Positions 55,258 to 60,948 are shown, numbered from the stretch's first letter. The stretch: 60,948 bases of DNA from an uncultured Bacteroidales bacterium (GCA_900318665.1 ONLQ01000013.1:1-60948), one strand, 5' to 3'. Made by a program: numbers and translations. The notes: generated by a model from the letters alone, not told the origin.

Positions 55258-55476
55258 TTATAGGACAAGGTATCGTTCTTCTGTCACCAGACGGTTCACG
55301 ACATTGTCGCGCAGAGTCTTGGTGTCGTAGTAGTCATAAATTCGCCAATTGCCGTAGCCCGTGGTGGAGTCGCTGTAGGTCACAGGCCAGCCCTTGGCTT
55401 CCTTCACGTTGCCGAGTCGCAGCAGGGTATAGCCCTCGGACATCAGTTTTTCAATGCTTTTTCTGTAGTGATTCAT
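55258..55476 (-). CDS. 72-aa hypothetical protein downstream of MuF toxin gene
   Basis: An acidic-basic mixed soluble small protein without signal peptide (SIEKLMSEGYTLLRLGNVKE, YGNWRIYDYYDTKT). It is the first gene after the MuF toxin gene on the same strand (97 bp), where an immunity protein would be expected, and is followed by a small lipoprotein. No family recognised; immunity is only a positional hypothesis. Its leader (CAAATACAACAAAAAAATT) resembles that in front of the endolysin fragment at 60001. Confidence 0.55.
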   Translation of the reverse strand: MNHYRKSIEKLMSEGYTLLRLGNVKEAKGWPVTYSDSTTGYGNWRIYDYYDTKTLRDNVVNRLVTEERYLVL

Positions 55477-55505
55477 AATTTTTTTGTTGTATTTGAAAAA
55501 AAATG

Positions 55506-55575
55506 TATTTTTGCAAACGATACGTGCCGAAAGGTTCGTGACACCCTTGGCCGCCTTTAGGCGGCCTTGTATTTT
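55506..55575 (+). ncRNA. Putative short RNA 1, converging on the MuF toxin gene 3' end
   Basis: A -7 box TATTTTTG (55506-55513) on the plus strand is followed ~45 bp later by a GGCCGCCT/AGGCGGCC hairpin (55549-55566) and TTGTATTTTAT. This would give a ~55-nt RNA starting near 55517 and ending at the stop codon of the MuF gene, read from the opposite strand. A matching unit lies at the second MuF gene. Confidence 0.35.
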
Positions 55576-56830
55576 ATAGGATATGCACTATTTTCTCTGT
55601 AGAAGTAAAGTAATAACAAGGTATCCCAAGACTTTTTACTTTATTTAACTCGTCCCATATTTGGGGAGAAAAACCATCTTCAAACTCAAAAATAACTATA
55701 TTGGCATGCTGCTTTCGTATTGCTTTTTTCGCATAGTCGACAATGTGATTATGGCTTTTTGTCTTTTTCAAGTCGGCAGGGATGCCATCAATCAATATGT
55801 CATAGTAGCCTTCCCTTGACCGCAGATAAACAACATCGTGTTTGTTTTGTGCAAGGATTCGGCACATATTGTGTTCTTTATCAAATTTCTGAAGTTCCTG
55901 CTTGCCAGTGTTGCCTTCCTCAATACGTGCATAACTGGAGGTTAGTAGGCCTCCGCCATCGTTGTAGTAGTCTATTCTGTACTGTTTGGTGTCAGTCTCT
56001 ATGAGCTGCTGCAAGTGTGGGAAGGCTTCTTTTGTTGTCTCGTCCAGCTCGATTTTGGAAGCTTTCGCAATATATGGTGCATCCTCCGAAAATATCTGTC
56101 CCGTCTCTGCGGGGTTGCCTTTCAGTCCTGGCACCTCGATGTTCTTTTGCGGGTTGCCGGTGGTCACAGGGTCGTCGGTCTCTTCCCAGTCGCATTTGCA
56201 GTTCCATAGGGTGCCTGGCTGGTTGTGCTGCCAGAAGGGGTCGGTCTTGGCCCACACGCGGCCGTAGAAAGGCATGTGTGCCTCGCGCGGCGTGGCGGAG
56301 CGTGAGGCTATCCAGCGGATGTTGGGAAACAACCTGGCGTGGTCGGGGTCGGAGAACTGCTGCCACTGCTTGCCGGTGCGGGCTCGGGTGCGGGCGGTGT
56401 TGGCCTCGGCGGCCAGATAGCGGGCATGTGCGCGGAGCGGATTGATGCCGTCCGTGATGACGCCATCGGCGGCGACGGCCTCGCGTATCATGTCGGTAGC
56501 GCGGGCGGCCTTGTAGGCGGCAAAGCGGCTGACGTTGGCCAGCCATTGGTCTTGCAGGTCCTGACTGACGCCAGCCATGCCGACGGCCTTGCGCAGCGTC
56601 TCGGAGAGGTCGGCGACGATGGCGAATGCTCCCACGGCGGGCGTTATGCGTAGGGGCAAGTTGCTGCTGTCCTGTACTGGGCGCAGGCTCACGCCGTCTA
56701 TTTCCAAACCGTCGAGGTCTATGGTGCAGGTGTCGCCTTCGACCGACACCACTCTACCAAGCCTCACCTCTGTGTAGGGTTGCGGGGCTATGTGGCGGAT
56801 GTACTGCTTAATCTTGGTTGTGGTTTCCAT
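55574..56830 (-). CDS. Chimera: gpV N-terminus fused to MuF minor head protein with C-terminal toxin-like domain (copy 1)
   Basis: The 418-aa frame begins with ~76 residues of the baseplate gpV OB domain (CTIDLDGLEIDGVSLRPVQD), then switches in frame at DLSE to a Mu gpF-like minor head domain: WIASRSATPREAHMPFYGR, DPFWQHNQPGTLWNCKCDWE, NPAETGQIFSEDAPY. After residue ~258 comes a domain of about 155 aa unlike copy 2, ending with DILIDGIPADLKKTKSHNHI, AKKAIRKQHANIVIFEFE and an Ile-rich tail. That pattern resembles CdiA-C-type BECR ribonuclease toxins. MuF proteins with variable toxin C-termini are known from temperate phages. The N-terminal half of a normal MuF protein is missing, so whether this chimera is packaged or expressed is uncertain. 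Confidence 0.72.
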   Translation of the reverse strand: METTTKIKQYIRHIAPQPYTEVRLGRVVSVEGDTCTIDLDGLEIDGVSLRPVQDSSNLPLRITPAVGAFAIVADLSETLRKAVGMAGVSQDLQDQWLANVSRFAAYKAARATDMIREAVAADGVITDGINPLRAHARYLAAEANTARTRARTGKQWQQFSDPDHARLFPNIRWIASRSATPREAHMPFYGRVWAKTDPFWQHNQPGTLWNCKCDWEETDDPVTTGNPQKNIEVPGLKGNPAETGQIFSEDAPYIAKASKIELDETTKEAFPHLQQLIETDTKQYRIDYYNDGGGLLTSSYARIEEGNTGKQELQKFDKEHNMCRILAQNKHDVVYLRSREGYYDILIDGIPADLKKTKSHNHIVDYAKKAIRKQHANIVIFEFEDGFSPQIWDELNKVKSLGIPCYYFTSTEKIVHIL

Positions 56831-56838
56831 ATTTTTAC

Positions 56839-56846
56839 TATTTTTG
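56839..56846 (+). promoter_or_regulatory. -7 box (TATTTTTG) of the second antisense secreted-protein gene
   Basis: TATTTTTG between the divergent gpV-MuF start and the ATG at 56884, matching the arrangement at 53525-53532. Confidence 0.45.
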
Positions 56847-56883
56847 TATCGTTTTTAACTATTGATTAAATGTCATTTGAATC

Positions 56884-57330
56884 ATGAATCGCTTTATCTT
56901 GTTCTTGTTTGCCGCTGTGTCTTCTCTGGGTGCTTCTGCACAGTTTGTCACGGGTGAAGACTTGGTGCCTAATATTGACGTCGAGCAGTGCCAATGGGTG
57001 TGGACTAACCGAATGCCTAATGAATCCTTTCATCTGTATGGCAATGTCTATGTCGCCAAGGACGGTGAACCCTACGACCTTCTTATCCGTGAGGCACGCA
57101 AGGGGGAAACGCCCGACATGTGGGTCGGCATCGTGAAGAAATACCCCGACGAGTGCGGCCTTTGGCGGTGGACGGATGATAGGAAAATGGCTGCTTTCAC
57201 GGTCAAGTTTACTAAAACGGTTGGTAAGGAAAATCTTAAAGTCAAATTTAGAGATGGTGAGACCATGCGGCACGACACCGATTTGCCATGTGAGGATTGG
57301 AGTACTGGACGGCCAAGACCCTGCAAATAG
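56884..57330 (+). CDS. Small secreted protein, moron-like copy 2
   Basis: A 148-aa paralogue of the 53588-54037 product: signal peptide 1-20 (SLGASAQ), then NVYVAKDGEPYDLLIREARK, GETPDMWVGIVKKYPDECGL, KVKFRDGETMRHDTDLPC. It again sits antisense between gpV (here the chimera, divergent, 53 bp) and a gpD remnant (convergent, 12 bp). Conservation of the C-terminal block and its two cysteines in both copies suggests selection on the protein. Possible DUF6150 relative. Function unknown; surface or periplasmic action is implied by the signal peptide. Confidence 0.7.
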   Translation: MNRFILFLFAAVSSLGASAQFVTGEDLVPNIDVEQCQWVWTNRMPNESFHLYGNVYVAKDGEPYDLLIREARKGETPDMWVGIVKKYPDECGLWRWTDDRKMAAFTVKFTKTVGKENLKVKFRDGETMRHDTDLPCEDWSTGRPRPCK

Positions 57331-57342
57331 ATAGTCACTGGT

Positions 57343-57585
57343 TTACGATAGGCGGCGGCCCAGCGTGATTTTGCGCTGAACGCCGCTTTTGCTATATGTG
57401 GTCTCGGTGGCCACGACGTAGTATTTTCCGTCTCTATCTGGCAGGTCTTCGTCGTGCAGGCTGATGGCCATGGCTGGCTGCACGTAGGGAACCAGCCAGC
57501 TGGTGACGCTGCCCTCGTATCCCTCGAAACAGCGGGCATTGTATTCGTTCTCGACTATTTTTTGTGCTTCTGAGGCATCTTCGCT
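57343..57585 (-). pseudogene. C-terminal remnant of a second gpD-like gene
   Basis: The minus strand encodes about 80 residues matching the end of the gpD-like protein (VENEYNARCFEGYEGSVTSW, DEDLPDRDGKYYVVATETTY, KITLGRRLS) with many substitutions relative to the intact copy. The upstream part is replaced by tape-measure sequence in another frame. Confidence 0.75.
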
Positions 57586-58118
57586 TGGCGATATGTCTGC
57601 TCTATGGCGAGGAGGCGTTGGTGGATGCTGGAGAGTGTCTGGGTCTGGGCTTCAACGTCGAGGCCGTCGGGCAGTCCTTCTATGCGGCTTGCGGGAATGA
57701 TGTCGGAGCGGTGTGCGAGGGTGGCAATGAGGGCGGCGGAGGCTCCCATGGTGTTGCGCATGACCTGCGCGAGCTTGGCTTCGGCTTCCTGCTGGGCACG
57801 GTTGGCTTCGGCGAACTCTTTCATCTTGCCTGTTATGGCACTGATAGTGGTAATAACGCCGGCGGCACCCATACCTATGGCACCTATCTTGCTGAGGATG
57901 CCGCCGATGCCTGACGACGCCGAGCGCAGCCGGCCCATACGGTCGCCAAGGTGGTTGACGTTGTTGGTAACGTTGTTCACCCTGTTCGACACTTGCGCAA
58001 ACTGGTTCGATACATTGTTCACATGGCTGCTGACGACATCAAGCCTCTGGTTGATGTTGCTGAAGACTGCCGTGTTGGCAATGAAGTTCATCGTTATGTT
58101 GACGCTGTTGTCCGGCAT
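57555..58118 (-). pseudogene. Tail tape measure protein, N-terminal fragment (copy 2)
   Basis: 187 codons beginning NSVNITMNFIANTAVF, with heptad-like repeats of VSNQFAQVSNRVNNVTNNVN and a hydrophobic GIGAAGVITTISAITG segment, as in tape measure proteins, which are normally 600 residues or more. After about residue 128 (NTMGAS) the sequence no longer matches the expected tape measure continuation and may derive from yet another gene. It ends out of frame in the gpD remnant. Confidence 0.7.
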
Positions 58119-58145
58119 TTTTCTTGTCTATTTCATTTTTTTTCG

Positions 58146-58153
58146 TATCTTTG
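58146..58153 (+). promoter_or_regulatory. -7 box (TATCTTTG) of the 38-aa membrane peptide
   Basis: TATCTTTG followed by CAAAAAA, 17 bp before the ATG at 58171, divergent from the tape measure start. Confidence 0.5.
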
Positions 58154-58170
58154 CAAAAAACAATAAGGCT

Positions 58171-58287
58171 ATGATTACGTTGTTTTCAATATTCATCTTT
58201 CTTGTTATCTGCAAGCTTTTCGGCAAGTTTCTCTCTTGCAATCCTTTCAAGGACGATCCTTATAAGGATTTTTTTGGAAGGGACTGA
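58171..58287 (+). CDS. 38-aa single-pass membrane peptide (copy 1)
   Basis: A short ORF: MITLFSIFIFLVICKLFGKF, then a polar, acidic/basic tail (FKDDPYKDFFGRD). One transmembrane helix covers residues 3-19. It has its own -7 box and AAGG before the ATG. A homologous 34-aa ORF occupies the same place (antisense, between the tail chaperone and tape measure genes) at 60577. Conservation at both sites supports a real gene. Possible roles include holin-like, superinfection exclusion or a toxic peptide; none can be shown. Confidence 0.55.
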   Translation: MITLFSIFIFLVICKLFGKFLSCNPFKDDPYKDFFGRD

Positions 58288-58308
58288 ATATGTTTCAGGG
58301 ATTTCGTT

Positions 58309-58633
58309 CTAACGGGGGCTGCTCTGCAGTTCCCGTTTTCTTATGTCCGCCAGCATCATAAACTTCTCCGCCCATTGGCTGTCGTCCAGCCCATCGGGGT
58401 CTATCCCGAGGTAGTATTGGAGCATGGTGTCGATATAGGCCACGGGGTTGCGTTTGATGCTGCCGCTGGCGGCGGTCAGAGCTCCCCCACTTCGACTTTT
58501 TTGACTTGCAGCAGGTTCTCGACAAGTTTATCCATGCCCAGCAGGCACTCGGTGTGGTCATGGCGTAGGAGAGGTCTTTGCGGGTGGGCTTGCGATAGTA
58601 GCCCTTCCTGCCTCCGTTCTCGCCGTAGAACAT
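58309..58633 (-). CDS. Tail assembly chaperone pair (G/GT-like) with -1 frameshift, 5' part damaged (copy 2)
   Basis: Two overlapping frames lie directly upstream of the tape measure fragment, the classical G-GT-tape measure order. Frame one reads ...ECLLGMDKLVENLLQVKKVE and stops at 58476. The -1 frame stays open and continues LTAASGSIKRNPVAYIDTML ... to a stop at 58309-58311. A slip at the A6 run (58497-58502, coding strand AAAAAA) or at the following G5 would join them, as in many dsDNA phage tails. Upstream, FYGENGGRKGYYRKPTRKDL is in yet another frame, so this copy appears to carry an indel or junction near 58556 and may be inactive. Confidence 0.55.
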
Positions 58634-58635
58634 GC

Positions 58636-58700
58636 GAGCAGGTCCGGTGGACCTGCGAGTCGAAAATAGGCGAGTTCCCACTCGCCGTTATTTTTCGGGG
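58636..58700. repeat. Two adjacent hairpins between the chaperone remnant and MuF copy 2
   Basis: GCAGGTCC/GGACCTGC (58638-58645, 58649-58656) and GGCGAGT/ACTCGCC (58669-58675, 58680-58686). The second is followed on the plus strand by GTTATTTTT. No gene is seen in 58690-58830. Confidence 0.5.
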
Positions 58701-58872
58701 GGTAGGAACTCGGGGAAAGTTTTTTTGACGGTAGGTGTGACTTTTTTTCAGGCGTTTAACTTTATGTCTAAATTCTAAAAGCGTGTTTAAGTTTTGTTTA
58801 ATCTGCCAGGTCTGGGTTTTGCTGTGAGGCGTCAGCCGTTTTGCTGCCTACAAGGCCGCTCGCGCCACCGAC

Positions 58873-59907
58873 ATGATACGCGAGGCCGTGGCTGCCAATG
58901 ACGAAAAGAGAGACGGCACAGGTCCGCTCCACGCACACGCCCGCTATCTGGCCGCCGAGGCCAACACCGCACGCACACGCGCCCGCACAGGCAAACAGTG
59001 GCAGCAGTTCAACCAGGACGACCACGCCAGATTGTTTCCTAATATCCGCTGGATAGCCAGCCGCAGTGCCACGCCCCGCGAGGCACACATGCCTTTCTAC
59101 GGCCGCGTGTGGGCCAAAGACGACCCATTCTGGCAGCACAACCAGCCTGGCACGCTGTGGAACTGCAAATGCGACTGGGAAGAGACCGACGACCCCGTCA
59201 CCACCGGCAACCCGCAAAAGAATATCGAGGTGCCAGGACTAAAAGGCAACCCAGCAGAGACGGGACAGATTTTTTCGGAGGATGCGCCGTATTTCTCACG
59301 ATGCCAGAACAAGGAAACAGTAGAACCCATTGCCAAATCGATTGTCGAATATGAACGTCTCCAACGCACGGGAGACTACAAGGAAATGGAGTTCGACTGG
59401 GGTTCAGGAGCACACAAAGCCGTCCACAAAGGGCATGAAGACCATGACCACGACAACGAGCAAAAGTTCTTTGCCGACAAAGTTTCCGCCACCCAGCTTG
59501 AAAAAGAGTGCATGAACGAGGCCTACCGCATGGGACACCGCGCCGTGCTGCTCGAAGAGGGAATTAAAGGTGGCAATGGGAATAAAATTTGCTGCCTTGA
59601 CTTGAGTTTGGATGGGCGTATTATGGATATCCGCACCGTAACAACTGGTCAAGCGAACAACATCCGTAACGGAATTTGGAAGAAGAATTCTCAACTTGCA
59701 ATATACAACGGATTAAATGCTACGAACGCAGATTCAATATGTTTATATTTTCGCTATCCCGACATATTCAACGATGAATCGGTACGAGAAGCCATTGCAA
59801 ACTTCAAACAGCAGTTAAAACCTGATGGTACTCCAATAACTATTCATGTGAAACACGTCATCTGTGTTGTTAAGGGCTATAGCCAAGTAATAGAATATGA
59901 TATATAA
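58873..59907 (+). CDS. MuF minor head protein, 5'-truncated, with a different C-terminal toxin-like domain (copy 2)
   Basis: Homology to copy 1 begins at 58831 (VSRFAAYKAARATDMIREAV) just after an in-frame TGA; the first ATG is 58873, giving 344 aa. The gpF-like head domain is nearly the same as in copy 1 (REAHMPFYGRVWAKDDPFW, NCKCDWEETDDPV, NPAETGQIFSEDAPY). Immediately after DAPY the two proteins diverge completely. The ~200-aa tail here has CLDLSLDGRIMDIRTVTTGQ, ANNIRNGIWKKNSQLAIYNG and a beta-rich end (ITIHVKHVICVVKG), again suggestive of a CdiA-C/BECR-type nuclease but not homologous at sight to copy 1. Opposite orientation to copy 1. Next downstream is an endolysin fragment; no immunity gene is recognised. 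Confidence 0.7.
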   Translation: MIREAVAANDEKRDGTGPLHAHARYLAAEANTARTRARTGKQWQQFNQDDHARLFPNIRWIASRSATPREAHMPFYGRVWAKDDPFWQHNQPGTLWNCKCDWEETDDPVTTGNPQKNIEVPGLKGNPAETGQIFSEDAPYFSRCQNKETVEPIAKSIVEYERLQRTGDYKEMEFDWGSGAHKAVHKGHEDHDHDNEQKFFADKVSATQLEKECMNEAYRMGHRAVLLEEGIKGGNGNKICCLDLSLDGRIMDIRTVTTGQANNIRNGIWKKNSQLAIYNGLNATNADSICLYFRYPDIFNDESVREAIANFKQQLKPDGTPITIHVKHVICVVKGYSQVIEYDI

Positions 59908-59910
59908 AAA

Positions 59911-59974
59911 GCGGGAACACCCTTTCGGGCATCCCCAAAGCCACGACACTTGGTCCTGACTGCTTGCAAAGATA
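59911..59974 (-). ncRNA. Putative short RNA 2, converging on MuF copy 2
   Basis: Minus-strand -7 box TATCTTTG (59974-59967) is followed by a hairpin of GGG-bulge-CCC type (59913-59935) and CTTTTTATAT, giving a ~50-nt RNA that ends at the stop codon of the MuF gene. Layout and parts of the sequence (TTTGCAA, a GTGTC/GTG-rich core) resemble unit 1 at 55506-55575. Confidence 0.35.
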
Positions 59975-60000
59975 CAACAAAAATTCAAACTGACAAAAAA

Positions 60001-60200
60001 ATGCAATATTTCACTATTAAGGAACTTACGCACTCGCAGACGGCCACGGTGCGCGGCATTGACAACTCGCCGTCGCTCTATGCTGTGATGAATCTCACGG
60101 CGCTGGTCGTCAATGTGCTGGACCCTGCTCGCGCGGCCTTGGGACGGCCTATACATGTGGGCAGCGGCTTCCGCTGTCCGGAACTGAACAGGCTGGTGGT
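60001..60200 (+). pseudogene. M15-type peptidase (phage endolysin), N-terminal fragment
   Basis: QYFTIKELTHSQTA at the start, NLTALVVNVLDPARAALGRP and VGSGFRCPELNRLV match the N-terminal half of peptidase M15_3/VanY-like endolysins of Bacteroidetes prophages, which would continue with a zinc-binding SQH motif. After LNRLV the sequence runs into antisense tape-measure DNA through a G-rich stretch (60197-60217). The catalytic part is lost. Confidence 0.75.
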
Positions 60201-60217
60201 GTGTGGGGGTGGGGGCG

Positions 60218-60522
60218 GAGAACTCTTTCATCTTGCCTGTGACAGCGTTAAATGTGGTGATGATGCCAGCGGCTCCCATACCGAAGTTGCCCAGTTTTCT
60301 GAAGAAACCGCCGATGCCTGACGACACGGAACTCAATCGGTCCATGCTGTCGCCCAAATGGTTGACATTGTTGGTTACGTTGTTCACCCGGTTCGAAACT
60401 TGCGTAAACTGGTTGGTTACGTTTTTCACATGGTTGCTGACGACATTAAGCCTCTGGTTGATGTCGCCAAAAACTGCCGTGTTGGCAACGAAGTTCATGG
60501 TTATGTTGACGCTGTCTGGCAT
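60218..60522 (-). pseudogene. Tail tape measure protein, N-terminal fragment (copy 3)
   Basis: About 100 codons (SVNITMNFVANTAVFGDINQ, RVNNVTNNVNHLGDSMDRLS, ITTFNAVTGKMKEF) parallel to copy 2 at roughly 75-80% identity, then cut at the junction with the endolysin fragment. Confidence 0.75.
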
Positions 60523-60550
60523 TTTTTTTGTTTATTTCATTTTCTTTTCG

Positions 60551-60558
60551 TAATTTTG
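60551..60558 (+). promoter_or_regulatory. -7 box (TAATTTTG) of the 34-aa membrane peptide
   Basis: TAATTTTG followed by CAGAAAAATAAAGG, 18 bp before the ATG at 60577. Confidence 0.45.
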
Positions 60559-60576
60559 CAGAAAAATAAAGGTGTT

Positions 60577-60681
60577 ATGACTACGTTGTTTTCAATATTG
60601 ATTTTCCTCCTGCTATACAAACTGTTTGGCAAGTATGTAAGTACGAATTTTTTCGATGGAGATCATTGGGGGGTTAAATAA
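60577..60681 (+). CDS. 34-aa single-pass membrane peptide (copy 2)
   Basis: MTTLFSILIFLLLYKLFGKY then a polar tail (STNFFDGDHWGVK). Homologous to the 38-aa ORF at 58171: the membrane helix and KLFGK are kept while the tail varies. AAAGG precedes the ATG. Antisense between tape measure and chaperone genes, as in copy 1. Confidence 0.55.
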   Translation: MTTLFSILIFLLLYKLFGKYVSTNFFDGDHWGVK

Positions 60682-60701
60682 ATTGTATTCTAAAAGTTTT
60701 T

Positions 60702-60948
60702 CTAACGGGGGCTGCTTTGCAGTTCCCGTTTTCTTATGTCCGCCAGCTGCATGAAGGTCTCGGCCCACCTCTGGTCGTCGAGGGTGTCGGGGTCGATGTG
60801 GAGGTAGTAGCGTAGCATGGTGTCGATATAGGCCACGGTGTTGCGTTTCATGCTGCCGCTGGCGGCGGTCAGAGCTCCCCCACTTCGACTTTTTTGACTT
60901 GCAGCAGGTTCTCGACAAGTTTATCCATGCCCAGCAGGCACTCGGTGT
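60702..60948 (-). CDS. Tail assembly chaperone pair (G/GT-like) with -1 frameshift, copy 3, 5' end outside window
   Basis: Frame one: ECLLGMDKLVENLLQVKKVE, stop at 60869-60871. The -1 frame: LTAASGSMKRNTVAYIDTML through LADIRKRELQSSPR, stop at 60702-60704. The slippery A6 is at 60890-60895. The first 98 bp from the window edge are identical to copy 2 while the GT-specific end differs at many codons but keeps the frame, which supports the frameshift product as a real protein. Confidence 0.6.

Noticed and set aside
57072-57539. 155-codon minus-strand frame over the second secreted protein and gpD remnant
   Set aside because: It joins the wrong frame of the gpD remnant to the antisense of the secreted protein; the correct gpD frame gives a clear match to the intact copy.
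59815-60217. Continuation of the tape measure copy 3 frame to 59815
   Set aside because: Beyond the joint it only reads the opposite strand of the endolysin fragment and MuF end.

Overview
The window looks like chromosomal DNA of an uncultured gut- or rumen-type member of the Bacteroidales. The grounds are: many start regions preceded by the Bacteroidetes -7 box TAnnTTTG with few Shine-Dalgarno sequences; a type IX secretion system (T9SS) protein (PorQ) and a cluster of secreted giants ending in T9SS sorting domains of both kinds (type A and the gliding-motility-associated type B); lipoproteins with acidic surface-export signals (SCSKDDD, SCEKDN); and a Bacteroidetes gene order around recF/DUF721. 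No rRNA, tRNA, CRISPR array or intact insertion sequence was recognised.

Layout. 1-1.8 kb: the 5' part of a large SF2 helicase (cut by the window edge) behind a 154-bp segment bounded by perfect 17-bp inverted repeats, a probable invertible promoter, next to a truncated AAA ATPase. 2-8.4 kb: ctp protease, convergent with a porQ-lplA-(secreted Thr-rich protein)-serS operon. 8.5-28.5 kb: about 20 kb of minus-strand genes for T9SS cargo, in three promoter/terminator-bounded units: a 787-aa and an 899-aa protein with type A tails; a 1041-aa protein with a type B tail plus a lipoprotein; a 1042-aa protein with a type B tail plus a 2225-aa IgGFc-binding-like protein with twelve 105-aa repeats. The type B tail of this last protein has been destroyed by an internal deletion/frameshift. 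28.8-33.7 kb: carbamate kinase, ornithine carbamoyltransferase, a DASS-family anion transporter and an outer-membrane barrel form one apparent operon. 33.8-43.9 kb: housekeeping genes polA, pdxA, pepA, DUF721, recF, ispH, an M23 peptidase and lpdA. 44.2-52.6 kb: an ECF S-component-like membrane protein, a Cthe_2159-type secreted protein, an AraC regulator, a heavy-metal permease with HMA domain, a ZIP transporter, a barrel-like protein and a lipoprotein. Two promoters here share a nearly identical 20-bp palindrome at about -41.5.

52.7-60.9 kb is the most unusual part: a shattered and duplicated prophage. Pieces of the same tail module occur two or three times (tail assembly chaperone with an apparent -1 frameshift, tape measure N-terminus, gpD-like and gpV-like baseplate proteins), with diverged sequences, so at least two related phages contributed. 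Two MuF-type minor head proteins share one conserved head domain and then switch, at the same residue, to two unrelated-looking C-terminal domains, the hallmark of phage-borne polymorphic toxins. Between and around them lie duplicated antisense 'moron' genes for small secreted proteins with their own promoters, a pair of 34-38-aa membrane peptides, a 59-aa lipoprotein, and two short convergent transcription units that abut each toxin gene's 3' end. One toxin gene is fused in frame to the baseplate gpV N-terminus; an endolysin and a tape measure gene are broken against each other. The window ends inside a 98-bp exact repeat, so part of this rearrangement needs to be distinguished from assembly error.
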